A stretch of 64,000 nt of DNA from an uncultured Pseudomonadota bacterium (GTDB lineage: Bacteria > Myxococcota_A > UBA796 > SXON01), in assembly GCA_903875225.1 (NCBI GenBank), contig CAIQVJ010000008.1:1-64000 (forward strand), given 5' to 3'. Shown piece by piece: positions 12,015-20,398 of the stretch (the stretch's first letter is position 1; every line of letters begins with the position of its first letter). Position numbers and translations under genes: made by a program. Below the pieces are notes generated by a model. That model did no database searches. It saw only the letters and a list, made by a program, of their open reading frames with translations, and was not told the DNA's origin.

Positions 12015-13223
12015 ATGCCCTACCTGTTGCTCCCCCTACTGCTGGCCCTGCACTCCGCCGATGCGGCGCCGAAGACAGCATCGATCCCCACACAGGACGT
12101 CTACGCGCACGATGGGGAGGTCAAGACCACCACGGGCGCGATGCACTTTGCTGTGGTCGGCGATTCGCGTGCGGCAGTCGCCTCGGACAAGGTGAGCGGG
12201 CGGGTGAGCATCGAGGGTGCAGAGCAGGCGATCGTGGCCGACATCGCGGCCACGGTGGAGGACTCGCGGTTGAAATTCGCCGTGCTGCTCGGGAACATGG
12301 TCGCCACCGGGTCGACCGGGGAGTTGAAGAACTTCACGAAGGAGTGGGTGGCTGCATTGGCAGGTTCGGACATCGCAGAGGGCGGCGGAACCCGAGTCAA
12401 GAGCGTGCCCGTGTGTGGAGTGACCGACCGCTCCGGCGACGAGTGGCTCACGGGCTTCGGCGCTGCCTTCCCCGGCGTGGGGGCGAACATCGGGGCGAAC
12501 CGGGTTGCGAGCTGGTACACCTTCGACGTTTCGGCAGATGGCAAGGTGTGGCGCTTCGTGGTGCTCGACACTGACAAGGCCGCGCTCGGGTCCCGCTGGG
12601 AGGAGCAGATGGCGTGGATCGAGGGGGCGATGAAGGGAAAGTACGACCACGTGCTCGTGTTCATGAACCAGCCGAAGCTCACGCTCGCCAAGGGCGCGAA
12701 GGACAACGACGGGGGCGGGCCGGTGGAGCTGCTCGACACCGTGGAGCAGAGCACCGACCTCAACGCGATCGTCGGGGTGTTCTCCGGCAACACGGGCAGC
12801 AACGAGATCTTCCTGCCGGGCGGGCGTCTGGGCGAGGCCTACATCAACGTCTCGTCCGGCGCGCCAGCGGCCACCCTGTCGCGATGGCGCACCAACCCGG
12901 AGCTCAAGCTCGAGAGCATCTACGATCTGCAGTTGATCAAGGCCTTCGACCATGCCGTCGACGTCCGCGGGCTCGCGGAGGGGACGGTCGACCACGCGAA
13001 GGCCAGGGGCAGCTACGAGGGGTTCATCGGTGAGTACGAGGGCCGCGCCTTCCCCATCGCCGGTTGGTGGAACGTGAGCATCGCGGGCGACACGCTCACC
13101 CTCGACTTCCGCATGTGGGACCCCTCGGGCACCTCCGACGCCGGCAACGGCACGCTCGACACGGTGTACCACGCAGACTGGGACAAGAAGGACGGCTGGA
13201 AGATCGGGGCAGACGCGAAGTAG
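12015..13223 (+). CDS. Secreted degenerate calcineurin-like phosphoesterase
   Basis: A 402-residue exported protein with signal peptide MPYLLLPLLLALHSADA. The middle follows the block order of metallophosphoesterases, but the metal ligands look replaced. The first block reads FAVVGDSRAA (Asp50 present, the expected His is Arg52). The second reads LLGNMVATG (GD to GN). The third reads VCGVTDRS where GNHD is expected, then VFMNQPKL and GVFSGNTG where His-containing blocks are expected. A C-terminal beta domain (WWNVSIAGDTLTLDFRMWD) follows. If this alignment by eye is right, it is an inactive pseudo-enzyme, perhaps a binding protein. Fold assignment is moderate; the lack of an intact metal site is directly visible. 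Confidence 0.65.
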   Translation: MPYLLLPLLLALHSADAAPKTASIPTQDVYAHDGEVKTTTGAMHFAVVGDSRAAVASDKVSGRVSIEGAEQAIVADIAATVEDSRLKFAVLLGNMVATGSTGELKNFTKEWVAALAGSDIAEGGGTRVKSVPVCGVTDRSGDEWLTGFGAAFPGVGANIGANRVASWYTFDVSADGKVWRFVVLDTDKAALGSRWEEQMAWIEGAMKGKYDHVLVFMNQPKLTLAKGAKDNDGGGPVELLDTVEQSTDLNAIVGVFSGNTGSNEIFLPGGRLGEAYINVSSGAPAATLSRWRTNPELKLESIYDLQLIKAFDHAVDVRGLAEGTVDHAKARGSYEGFIGEYEGRAFPIAGWWNVSIAGDTLTLDFRMWDPSGTSDAGNGTLDTVYHADWDKKDGWKIGADAK

Positions 13224-13269
13224 GCGGTCCGTCATTCGGCGGGGTAGGATCGCCCCTTCCGGTGGCTGC

Positions 13270-14136
13270 ATGCGCTGTCCGACCTGCACTCTTCTTCTTC
13301 CGCTGCTCCTCGCGTGCACCGCGTCTTCGGACAGTTCGGATGGGCCGGCGACGGACAGCACCGCGCACGAGGTCACCGGGTACGAGGTGCTCTGGAGCAC
13401 CGATCCCGACCCGATGGTCGCGGCGGAGCAGGCCCAGTTCACCCAGCAGGTCACGGACCAGGACGGCGTGCCCATCGCGGATCTGCAGCAGAACCACGAG
13501 CGCATGGTGCACACCCTCTTCGTGAGCACGGACCTCTCCTCGTTCACCCACACCCACCAGGAGGACTTCACCCCCGTCACGGCGGAGAACCTACGCACCG
13601 CGACCTTCGGGTTTCCCGTCACCTTGCCGCTCGCCGGCCGCTACTTCATGATGTTCGACTTCGCCAGCGAGGACCAGTGGTTGCAGACGACGGACGCGCT
13701 GACCGTCACGGGGAGCCCGGCGCAGGCTGCCGAGCCCGACCTCACGCCCAACGACACCGTGACCGTCGATGGCGTGACCGGCACGTTGACATGGTCCGCC
13801 GACCCCGTCGCCACGTACGAGTCCAACTGGACGCTCAGCCTCTCCGGCCCGGACGGCCTGCCCGTGACCGACGTCACCCAGTACCTCGGCGCCGACGCGC
13901 ACTGCATCATGGTGGACGCCACCGCGACCTGGGGGAGCCACACCCACGCATGGTTCCCTGACATGTCGAGCATGACCCCCGGGATGGCGATGCCGCACCT
14001 GTACAACGGCCCGGACATCCCCTTCGCCTTCACCTTCCCGACCGGCGGCTCGTACAAGATGTGGATCCAATTCGCGAGGTCCAGCCAGCCTGATCTCGTC
14101 TATACGATGCCATTCGTGTTCTTCGTGGCCGGGTAG
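13270..14136 (+). CDS. Histidine-containing lipoprotein with two related halves
   Basis: A 288-residue lipoprotein (MRCPTCTLLLPLLLACTASS, Cys16 predicted to be acylated). Each half appears to repeat a beta sandwich with a central His segment: HTLFVSTDLSSFTHTHQEDF in the first and DATATWGSHTHAWFPDMSSM in the second, each followed by a strand-rich stretch ending with an aromatic run (GRYFMMFDF, GSYKMWIQF). Paired HTH and Met-rich MTPGMAMPH suggest metal, perhaps copper, binding; this is inference. Periplasmic or surface location is likely. It sits between the phosphoesterase-like gene (46 bases) and the sulfate operon control region. Confidence 0.72.
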   Translation: MRCPTCTLLLPLLLACTASSDSSDGPATDSTAHEVTGYEVLWSTDPDPMVAAEQAQFTQQVTDQDGVPIADLQQNHERMVHTLFVSTDLSSFTHTHQEDFTPVTAENLRTATFGFPVTLPLAGRYFMMFDFASEDQWLQTTDALTVTGSPAQAAEPDLTPNDTVTVDGVTGTLTWSADPVATYESNWTLSLSGPDGLPVTDVTQYLGADAHCIMVDATATWGSHTHAWFPDMSSMTPGMAMPHLYNGPDIPFAFTFPTGGSYKMWIQFARSSQPDLVYTMPFVFFVAG

Positions 14137-14168
14137 GGAGAACCCCGGGGCCTCCACGGAAAAGCGGT

Positions 14169-14198
14169 CGGAATTTCCGTGACCGGGAACGGTTCCCG
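14169..14198 (+). promoter_or_regulatory. Two adjacent palindromes, candidate activator binding site
   Basis: CGGAA-T-TTCCG at 14169-14179 and CGGGAAC-G-GTTCCCG at 14184-14198, both centred on a GGAA/TTCC core. They lie about 95 and 78 bases upstream of the start point implied by the sigma-54 promoter at 14243, a usual place for an enhancer element. The operon encodes its own sigma-54 activator, so these are the obvious candidate sites. Inference from sequence only. Confidence 0.4.
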
Positions 14199-14242
14199 AC
14201 CAGGTGATGGGAGGGTCGACGGAGGAACGCCGATTTCCCTGG

Positions 14243-14258
14243 TGGCATGATCGTTGCT
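14243..14258 (+). promoter_or_regulatory. Sigma-54 (-24/-12) promoter of the sulfate operon
   Basis: TGGCATG-ATCG-TTGCT matches the sigma-54 consensus TGGCACG-N4-TTGCW with one mismatch (T for C) and the strict 10-base gap between GG and GC. Predicted start near 14269, leaving a leader of about 44 bases before the ATG at 14313. It is intergenic and correctly oriented, and the last gene of the operon is a sigma-54 activator. Confidence 0.65.
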
Positions 14259-14273
14259 CCGTTGCGGAGCGTG

Positions 14274-14287
14274 GCCCCCATTGGGGC
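14274..14287 (+). other. Leader hairpin before the sulfate-binding gene
   Basis: GCCCC-CATT-GGGGC forms a five-pair hairpin just after the predicted transcription start. It has no T-run, so it is not a terminator; it may stabilise the 5' end. A second inverted repeat, GCTCCG-TTG-CGGAGC (14256-14270), overlaps the -12 element and would not be fully transcribed. I do not recognise a known riboswitch. Confidence 0.35.
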
Positions 14288-14312
14288 TTCGCGCCGATCT
14301 CCAGGAGCTCCC

Positions 14313-15326
14313 ATGATTTTCACGGTTCTCTCCCTGCTTGCCTGCTCCGCACCTCCTCAAGGCCCGACTGCGGCACCGGCGGAGGCGGCTCCGCCTGCCC
14401 CGGTCGTGCTCACGCTCGGGGCCTACACCACCCCGCGAGAGGCCTACGGAAAGGCCATCCTGCCTGCATTCTCGGCAGAGTGGAAGAAGACCACCGGGCA
14501 GGACGTGACGTTCAAGGAGTCCTACCAGGGCTCCGGGGCGCAGGCCCGGGCCGTCGTCGAGGGGTTCGAGGCCGACGTCGTCGCGCTCTCCCTCGATCCC
14601 GACGTCGCCACGATCGAGAAGGCGGGGCTCATCACGCACCCGTGGCGGGATGGAGCGCACGGCGGCATGGTCTCGAGCTCCATCGTGGTGTTCGCGGTGC
14701 GGCCGGGAAACCCACGAGGGATCAAGGACTGGGCCGATCTCGCGAAGCCCGGCATCGAGGTGCTCACGCCGAACGTGCGAACGAGCGGCGGGGCGATGTG
14801 GAACGTGGCTGCCGCCTACGGCGCGGCGACTCGCGGGCATGTCGGGCTCCCTGGCCAGGACGCACCAGCCGCCGAGGGCTTTCTGGGTTCGCTGCTCGCG
14901 CGCGTGAAGGTGATGGACAAGAGCGGCCGGGACTCGATGGTCACCTTCGAGAAGGGCGTCGGTGACGTCGCGATCACCTACGAGAACGAGGTCGTCGTGG
15001 CCCGGCAGGATGGCCAGCAGATGGACTACGTGGTTCCCTCCTCCACGATCCGGATCGAGAATCCCGCCGCGGTCGTGGACGTCTACGCGAAGAAGCACGG
15101 GACCGGGAAGGTGGCGGCGGCGTTCGTGGACTACCTGCAGTCCGCCGCAGCGCAGGCGGCGTTCGCGAAGTACGGGCTCCGCCCGGTGGAGGGCAGTGCA
15201 CCCGCCGAACTGCCCCCCGTGAGCGACCTGTTCACCGTGCGGGATCTCGGCGGCTGGAGCGTCGTGCAGTCCACGCTCTTCGAGAAGGGCGCGATGTACG
15301 ACCGCGCATCCGCGGGCCAGCGGTAG
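14313..15326 (+). CDS. sbp: Sulfate/thiosulfate-binding lipoprotein
   Basis: The substrate-binding subunit of the sulfate ABC importer. The 337 residues start MIFTVLSLLACSAPP, a lipoprotein signal (Cys12), so the binding protein is lipid-anchored rather than free in the periplasm. Family motifs include TLGAYTTPREAYGKAILPAF, YQGSGAQARAV, ADVVALSLDPD, PNVRTSGGAMWNVAAAYG and DVAITYENEV. The ATG at 14313 is chosen because AGGAG lies ten bases upstream and the lipobox follows directly; the in-frame ATG at 14247 would add a non-signal stretch. First gene of sbp-cysT-cysW-cysA-activator. Sulfate, thiosulfate and molybdate binders are related; the paired permeases favour sulfate. Confidence 0.88.
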   Translation: MIFTVLSLLACSAPPQGPTAAPAEAAPPAPVVLTLGAYTTPREAYGKAILPAFSAEWKKTTGQDVTFKESYQGSGAQARAVVEGFEADVVALSLDPDVATIEKAGLITHPWRDGAHGGMVSSSIVVFAVRPGNPRGIKDWADLAKPGIEVLTPNVRTSGGAMWNVAAAYGAATRGHVGLPGQDAPAAEGFLGSLLARVKVMDKSGRDSMVTFEKGVGDVAITYENEVVVARQDGQQMDYVVPSSTIRIENPAAVVDVYAKKHGTGKVAAAFVDYLQSAAAQAAFAKYGLRPVEGSAPAELPPVSDLFTVRDLGGWSVVQSTLFEKGAMYDRASAGQR

Positions 15327-15330
15327 TCCG

Positions 15331-16119
15331 GTGCTGCTCCGGCTCGGCTTCGGCACCTACGTGTCCGCCCTCGTCGCGGCGCCGGTGCTCGCGATCCTCT
15401 ACGAGGCGTTCGCCGGAGGGCTGCCCGCCTGCATCGCTGCGATCACCGACCCGGTGGCGAAGGATGCCCTCCTGCTCTCGCTCGGGCTCTCGGCGGTAGC
15501 CGCCGTGATCAACGGCGTGATGGGCACGGCGATCGCCTGGGGGCTCGTGCGTTGGGCGCTCCCCGGTCGAAAGCTGCTCTCCGCGCTGGTGGACCTGCCG
15601 CTGGCCATCCCCACGTTGGTCGCAGGCATCCTGCTGGTCGCGCTGTATGGGCCGCAGACCGGGCTGGGGAGGGTGCTGGGAGGGTGGCACATGGACATCG
15701 CCTTCGCGACGCCCGGCATCGTGCTGGCCCTGCTCTTCGTCACGCTGCCGTTCGTGGTCCGGGTGGTGGAGCCGGTGCTCGCCGAACTGGACCCGGCGGA
15801 GGAGGAGGCCGCGACCACGATGGGGGCGAGCCGGTGGCTCACGTTCCGCTCGGTGCTGCTCCCCCCCATCGTTCCGGCCATCGCGGCGGGCACCGTGCAG
15901 GTGTTCGCTCGGTCTGTCGCAGAGTTTGGCTCGATCGCGGCTGTCTCGGGGAACATCCCTCACCACACGCTCACGGCGCCCGTCTACATCCTCGGAGAGG
16001 TGGAGGGCGGGTCGCCCGGCTCGGCGGCGGCCGTCTCCGCTGTCCTCCTCGTGCTCACGTTGATCCTGCAGCCGGTCTCCCGGGGCCTGGTGCAGGCAGC
16101 CGGCTCGCGCCGTGTCTGA
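15331..16119 (+). CDS. cysT: Sulfate ABC transporter permease CysT
   Basis: An inner-membrane channel subunit of 262 residues with six predicted hydrophobic helices. The EAA loop (EEEAATTMGASRWLTFRSVLLP), which docks onto the ATPase, is present, as is SVAEFGSIAAVSGNIPHHT, typical of CysT/CysU. The start is GTG at 15331, four bases after the sbp stop. Its end overlaps cysW by eight bases. It forms a heterodimer with CysW. Confidence 0.9.
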   Translation: MLLRLGFGTYVSALVAAPVLAILYEAFAGGLPACIAAITDPVAKDALLLSLGLSAVAAVINGVMGTAIAWGLVRWALPGRKLLSALVDLPLAIPTLVAGILLVALYGPQTGLGRVLGGWHMDIAFATPGIVLALLFVTLPFVVRVVEPVLAELDPAEEEAATTMGASRWLTFRSVLLPPIVPAIAAGTVQVFARSVAEFGSIAAVSGNIPHHTLTAPVYILGEVEGGSPGSAAAVSAVLLVLTLILQPVSRGLVQAAGSRRV

Positions 16120-16921
16120 CACCGCGCGGCGCTCGAGGCCCCTGGGCATCGCCGTGCCGGTCATCGCATGCGTGCTCGTCTATCTGGTGGGCGTGCTCGT
16201 GGTGCCGCTGCTCGCGCTGTGCGCCACGGTCCTGTCGAACCTCCCCGAGGTGGTCGGCCAGTTGACGACGCCGGAGGCGCTGCACGCGATGGGGCTCTCC
16301 CTGGTGCTCGCGGCGATCGCGCTCGGGATCAACCTCGTTGCAGGGATCGCGGGCGCCATCGTGCTCGTGCGCCAGCAGTTCTACGGCCGATCGCTGCTCG
16401 ACGCCCTCGTGGAGATGCCGCTGGCGCTCTCGCCGGTGATGGTCGGCCTCGGGTTCTTCCTGCTCTTCGGGCGCACGGGCTGGGCGCGGCCGGTCATCGA
16501 TGCGCTCGGGCTGAAGGTCACCTTCGCGTTCCCCGGCCTGGTGCTCGCCACCACCTTCGTGACCCTGCCGTTCATCGTGCGCGAGGTGGGGCTGATCCTC
16601 AAGGTGCAGGGGACGAGTGAGGAGCAGGCCGCCGCTACGCTGGGGGCCTCGCCGTGGCAGACGTTCTGGCTCGTCACGATCCCCAACATCCGTCAGGGCC
16701 TGGAGCTCGGGGCCACGCTCACCGTCGCGCGAGCGCTCGGTGAATTCGGCGCGGTGTTGGTGCTGGGCGGCGCGATCTCGGGGGAGACCCAGACCGCCAC
16801 CACGTTCATCCACGCGTCGATGGAGGAGCGGCAGGAGCCTGCCGCGTACGGGATGGCGATGCTGCTGGCGGCGGCAGCGGCGGGGTTGCTTGCTTTTCTG
16901 CAGTCCAGGAGGAGGAGGTGA
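16112..16921 (+). CDS. cysW: Sulfate ABC transporter permease CysW
   Basis: The second membrane subunit, 269 residues, with six hydrophobic helices, EAA loop EEQAAATLGASPWQTFWLVTIP and the CysW-like ALGEFGAVLVLGGAISGETQTATTFIHASMEER. GTG start at 16112 inside the end of cysT; its stop overlaps the start of cysA (GTGATG). These overlaps point to coupled synthesis of the complex. Confidence 0.9.
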   Translation: MSDTARRSRPLGIAVPVIACVLVYLVGVLVVPLLALCATVLSNLPEVVGQLTTPEALHAMGLSLVLAAIALGINLVAGIAGAIVLVRQQFYGRSLLDALVEMPLALSPVMVGLGFFLLFGRTGWARPVIDALGLKVTFAFPGLVLATTFVTLPFIVREVGLILKVQGTSEEQAAATLGASPWQTFWLVTIPNIRQGLELGATLTVARALGEFGAVLVLGGAISGETQTATTFIHASMEERQEPAAYGMAMLLAAAAAGLLAFLQSRRRR

Positions 16922-17964
16922 TGGGCATACGCGTTCAGGGTCTGGTCAAGCGCTACGGCACCGTTCCGGTGGTCCAGGATGTGAGCTTCGAGGTGCGCAC
17001 CGGTGAGCTGGTGGCGCTGCTCGGCCCCTCCGGGGGAGGCAAGAGCACGATCCTCCGCATCATCGCGGGGCTCGACCCGGCGGACGATGGAGAGGTCTGG
17101 CTGGACGGCGCGCGGGTGGACGCGCTCCACGCCCGCGAGCGTCAGGTGGGGTTCGTGTTCCAGCACTACGCGCTCTTCCGGCACATGACGGTGGAGCAGA
17201 ACATCGCGTTCGGCCTTCGCGTGCAGGGGGCCTCGAAGGAGCATCAGCGACGGCGCGTGGACGACCTGCTGAACATCATCGGCCTGCGCGGCCTCGGGGA
17301 TCGGCTTCCTGCCGAGCTCTCCGGCGGCCAGCGGCAGCGCGTCGCCCTCGCGCGGGCGCTCGCCCCCGAGCCGAAGCTCCTGCTGCTGGACGAACCCTTC
17401 GGCGCGGTCGACGCCAAGGTCCGCGAGGAGCTGCGACGCTGGCTGCGCCGGTTGCACGACGAGGTGCACACCACCTCGATCTTCGTCACCCACGACCAGG
17501 AGGAGGCCTTCGCCGTCTCCGACCGCGTGATGATCATCCAACAGGGACGATTGGAGCAGGCCGGGACGCCGCTCGAGATCCTCGATGCGCCGGCCACCGA
17601 GTTCGTTGCGCGGTTCGTGGGCGACGTGAACGTGCTGGCGGGCGACGTGGTGGACGGGCGCCTGGGGTTGCTCGCGCTGCCCGTGGCCGGATCGGGCCCG
17701 ATGCACGTGATCGTCCGATCCTACGACCTGAAATTCTGGCGCGCGGACGACGGCGTCGCGGTGGTACAGCGAGTCACCCCGCTCGGTGATCGCGTGCGAG
17801 TGGAGGCCATCCTCGACGATGGCGCCGCGATCTTCGCCCAGTTTCCGCGTCGCTCGAGCCTGCTCACGGGCATCGGGGCCGGCGCACGCATCGCCATCGA
17901 AGTCACGCACGCCCGGGCCTGGCCCGCGCGCGCTTTGCCCGGGGAGCATAAATGCCCATCGTGA
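16918..17964 (+). CDS. cysA: Sulfate ABC transporter ATP-binding protein CysA
   Basis: The ATPase of the importer, 348 residues. Walker A GPSGGGKST, Q-loop VFQHYALFRHMTV, signature LSGGQRQRVALARAL, Walker B LLLLDEPFGAVD and switch His in VTHDQEEA are all intact. A C-terminal regulatory domain of about 110 residues (AGDVVDGRLGLLALPVAG onward) matches the TOBE-type extension of CysA. Starts at GTG 16918 or ATG 16921. The 3' end overlaps the activator gene by 13 bases. Confidence 0.93.
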   Translation: MMGIRVQGLVKRYGTVPVVQDVSFEVRTGELVALLGPSGGGKSTILRIIAGLDPADDGEVWLDGARVDALHARERQVGFVFQHYALFRHMTVEQNIAFGLRVQGASKEHQRRRVDDLLNIIGLRGLGDRLPAELSGGQRQRVALARALAPEPKLLLLDEPFGAVDAKVREELRRWLRRLHDEVHTTSIFVTHDQEEAFAVSDRVMIIQQGRLEQAGTPLEILDAPATEFVARFVGDVNVLAGDVVDGRLGLLALPVAGSGPMHVIVRSYDLKFWRADDGVAVVQRVTPLGDRVRVEAILDDGAAIFAQFPRRSSLLTGIGAGARIAIEVTHARAWPARALPGEHKCPS

Positions 17965-19514
17965 ACGACACCAACCCCTCGGTCCGCCTCCTGCTCGACG
18001 TCTGGCGCGAGGTGTGCCGCCACCTGGACATCGAGGAGTCCGTGCGGGCGCTTTCGCCCCGCATCGCGGGCGTGGTGCCCGTGCGCCGGCTGCTGGTCCG
18101 GCGGATCGATGCCGCCCGGGGCCGGGTGGAGACCGTCGCATCCGGCGACCTCGGGGGCGGGCAGCTCCCCGCCGTCAACTCACCCAACGCGGGCGATCTG
18201 GCGACCCTGCTGGCGTGGTGCGGTCGAGGGCGCGCGACCTTCTGGGCAGCCGGGGAGGACGACGCCCTGCGCCGGGCCATCGCCCCTACGGGCCTGGGCG
18301 GGGGGCTCTTGGCTGGGCCGCTGGTGCTGGGCGGCACGGCGGCCGGCATCCTGCTGCTGCAGGCCAGCGTCGATCTCGGGCCCCACGTGCAGCTCGTGCA
18401 GGCGCTCCTGGAGCCGATGGCGGTGGCGCTCGCCAACGACCAGCGGCTCCACGAGCTCGCGCGGCTCCGCGAGGCCGTGGAGGCCGACAACCGGGCGCTG
18501 CTCTCGCGCCTCCAGCGCCAGGACATCACCGATGCGGTGGTGGGCGCGGAGTCTGGCCTGAAGTCCGTCATGGAGCGGGTGGAGCAGGTGGCGCGCACCG
18601 ATGCTCCCGTGTTGATCCTCGGGGAGACGGGCTCGGGCAAGGAGGTCGTCGCGCGGGGCATCCACACGCGCTCACGCCGGGCGAACGGGCCGTTCTTGAG
18701 GATCAACTGCGGGGCGATCCCGCCCGAACTGGTGGACTCCGAGCTGTTCGGGCACGAGCGGGGGAGCTTCACCGGTGCGATCGCCACTCGGCAGGGCTGG
18801 TTCGAGCGCGCGGACGGCGGCACCTTGTTCCTCGACGAGCTGGGGGAGTTGCCACCGGCCGCGCAGGTGCGGCTGCTGAGGGTGTTGCAGGACGGCACCT
18901 TCGAGCGCGTAGGGGGGCAGCGCGTCCTGAACGTGGACGTGCGCATCGTCGCCGCCACGAACGGCGACATGACCCGGCTCGTGACCGAGGGCCGCTTTCG
19001 GGAGGACCTGTGGTACCGCGTGAGCGTGTTCCCGATCCGCCTGCCGCCCCTTCGGGAGCGCCGCCAGGACATCGCGCCGCTCGCTGCCCACTTCGCCAAC
19101 CGGGCCGGCCTGCGGCTCTTCGGCGTGCCGCTCACCCTGAACGCAGATGACGTCGAGGCCATGACCCTGTACGACTGGCCGGGAAACGTGCGCGAGCTTG
19201 CTGCTGTCATCGAGCGGGCCGCGATCCTCGGCGATGGCCGCCATCTCGAGGTCCGCACCGCGCTGGGCGTCATGCCGATCGGGTCCCGCAGCGCCGGACT
19301 CCCGGCCCGCACGGTTGCTGCCGAGGAGCCGCGCAGCGGGGAGTCGCTGGACGACGCGAACCGCCAGACCATCACCGCAGCGCTGGTGCGGACGCACGGA
19401 CGAATCGAGGGGCCGTTCGGCGCGGCCCGGGTGCTCGGGATCAACCCCCACACCCTGCGATCCCGGATGCGAAAGCTGGGGATCACGTGGGATCAGTACC
19501 GGACCGCGGGCTGA
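17952..19514 (+). CDS. GAF-domain sigma-54-dependent transcription activator
   Basis: A 520-residue enhancer-binding protein. Residues 1-170 look like a GAF sensor (LLVRRIDAARGRVETVASG, PLVLGGTAAGILLLQ). A coiled stretch follows, then the AAA+ domain with Walker A GETGSGKE, the sigma-54 contact loop GSFTGA, Walker B FLDELGEL and DWPGNVRELAAVIERA. The C-terminus has a Fis-type helix-turn-helix (GPFGAARVLGINPHTLRSRMRKLGI). No receiver domain, so control is by a small ligand or partner rather than a histidine kinase. It is the last gene of the sulfate operon, which carries a -24/-12 promoter, so it very probably activates its own operon. The ligand, perhaps a sulfur metabolite, is inference. Confidence 0.9.
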   Translation: MPIVNDTNPSVRLLLDVWREVCRHLDIEESVRALSPRIAGVVPVRRLLVRRIDAARGRVETVASGDLGGGQLPAVNSPNAGDLATLLAWCGRGRATFWAAGEDDALRRAIAPTGLGGGLLAGPLVLGGTAAGILLLQASVDLGPHVQLVQALLEPMAVALANDQRLHELARLREAVEADNRALLSRLQRQDITDAVVGAESGLKSVMERVEQVARTDAPVLILGETGSGKEVVARGIHTRSRRANGPFLRINCGAIPPELVDSELFGHERGSFTGAIATRQGWFERADGGTLFLDELGELPPAAQVRLLRVLQDGTFERVGGQRVLNVDVRIVAATNGDMTRLVTEGRFREDLWYRVSVFPIRLPPLRERRQDIAPLAAHFANRAGLRLFGVPLTLNADDVEAMTLYDWPGNVRELAAVIERAAILGDGRHLEVRTALGVMPIGSRSAGLPARTVAAEEPRSGESLDDANRQTITAALVRTHGRIEGPFGAARVLGINPHTLRSRMRKLGITWDQYRTAG

Positions 19515-19528
19515 GCGGCGGGGAGCGG

Positions 19529-20389
19529 TCAGGGGAACGGATCGGGCTCCACCTCGTCGAATTTCGCCAGGTGCACGTGCAGCGTGCCGTCCGGCCTCGG
19601 CTCCAGCATGTCGGCGAGGCGGTGCCCGAAGAGGATGTTCGTGCCTGACCACACCTTTCGCCCATGGATGGGCTGCAACGACGTGTCGTCGATCCCCACC
19701 ACGGCGCAGGCGATCTCGGCTTCCTGCTCCACGAGCGCCTCGGCCGTCAGGTCGAACAACGGCGAGTCTGCCGTGATTCGGTGCATCACCTGCCAGATCC
19801 CGGTGAAGGAGATGGAGTGGTCACGCATGAGGTTGAGGTCGTACATCCTGTAGAAGTGCCGCCCCTCCGCGGTGCGCTCCGTGCGGGTGAGCACCACCCG
19901 CGCCTTGGCCTCCACGATCAGGTTGGCTCGTTCGTTCCCGATGCGCAGCACCAGGGTCGGGTACCCGTCGTGGATGCAGATGACCGCGCGGCTGGCAAAG
20001 ATCAACGTGGCGCGGGTCTGGCTGAACTTGGTGAACAGGAGCCCGGTGGAGAGCGCCGTGACCATCAACCCCGCGATCGCCTCCACGTCGGAGACCAGCT
20101 TGGCGACAGGGCTCTCCGGGTACATCGCCCCGTACCCGATGGTGGCCATCGTCTGCACGCTGAACGAGAACGCGTCGATGAAGGAGCCGGGCTGGGCGTT
20201 CGCGATCCCTCCGAACGAGAGGTAGAACATCGAGAACAGCAGGTTTATCGCCGTTATGGCGGTGACGATGAGCCCGAACGCCGAGGTGAAGCTGAGCCTC
20301 AGGAACCGGTGGTAGAAGTCGCGAAACGGCGCGCGGCGACCCCCGATGATGACGATGTCGGGCTCGGGGGAGGGGATCTGGAATCGCAC
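19529..20389 (-). CDS. KirBac-type inward-rectifier potassium channel
   Basis: A 286-residue inner-membrane channel subunit (tetramer by family). A slide-helix region (APFRDFYHRFLRLSFTSAFG), first membrane helix (LIVTAITAINLLFSMFYLSF), pore helix and selectivity filter TIGYG at residues 83-87, and second helix (AIAGLMVTALSTGLLFTKFS) precede a cytoplasmic immunoglobulin-like domain (LVLRIGNERANLIVEAKARVVL, HVHLAKFDEV) typical of Kir channels. Start is GTG at 20389. It follows the HAD-lipoprotein gene by nine bases on the same strand, so the two are probably co-transcribed. Its stop is 14 bases from the convergent activator stop. Confidence 0.92.
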   Translation of the reverse strand: MRFQIPSPEPDIVIIGGRRAPFRDFYHRFLRLSFTSAFGLIVTAITAINLLFSMFYLSFGGIANAQPGSFIDAFSFSVQTMATIGYGAMYPESPVAKLVSDVEAIAGLMVTALSTGLLFTKFSQTRATLIFASRAVICIHDGYPTLVLRIGNERANLIVEAKARVVLTRTERTAEGRHFYRMYDLNLMRDHSISFTGIWQVMHRITADSPLFDLTAEALVEQEAEIACAVVGIDDTSLQPIHGRKVWSGTNILFGHRLADMLEPRPDGTLHVHLAKFDEVEPDPFP

Positions 20390-20398
20390 CGGCTGCGG

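Noticed and set aside
14256-14287. Paired hairpins before sbp as a sulfur riboswitch
   Set aside because: The first stem overlaps the -12 promoter element and the leader is only about 44 bases; no match to SAM or SAH aptamer cores was seen.
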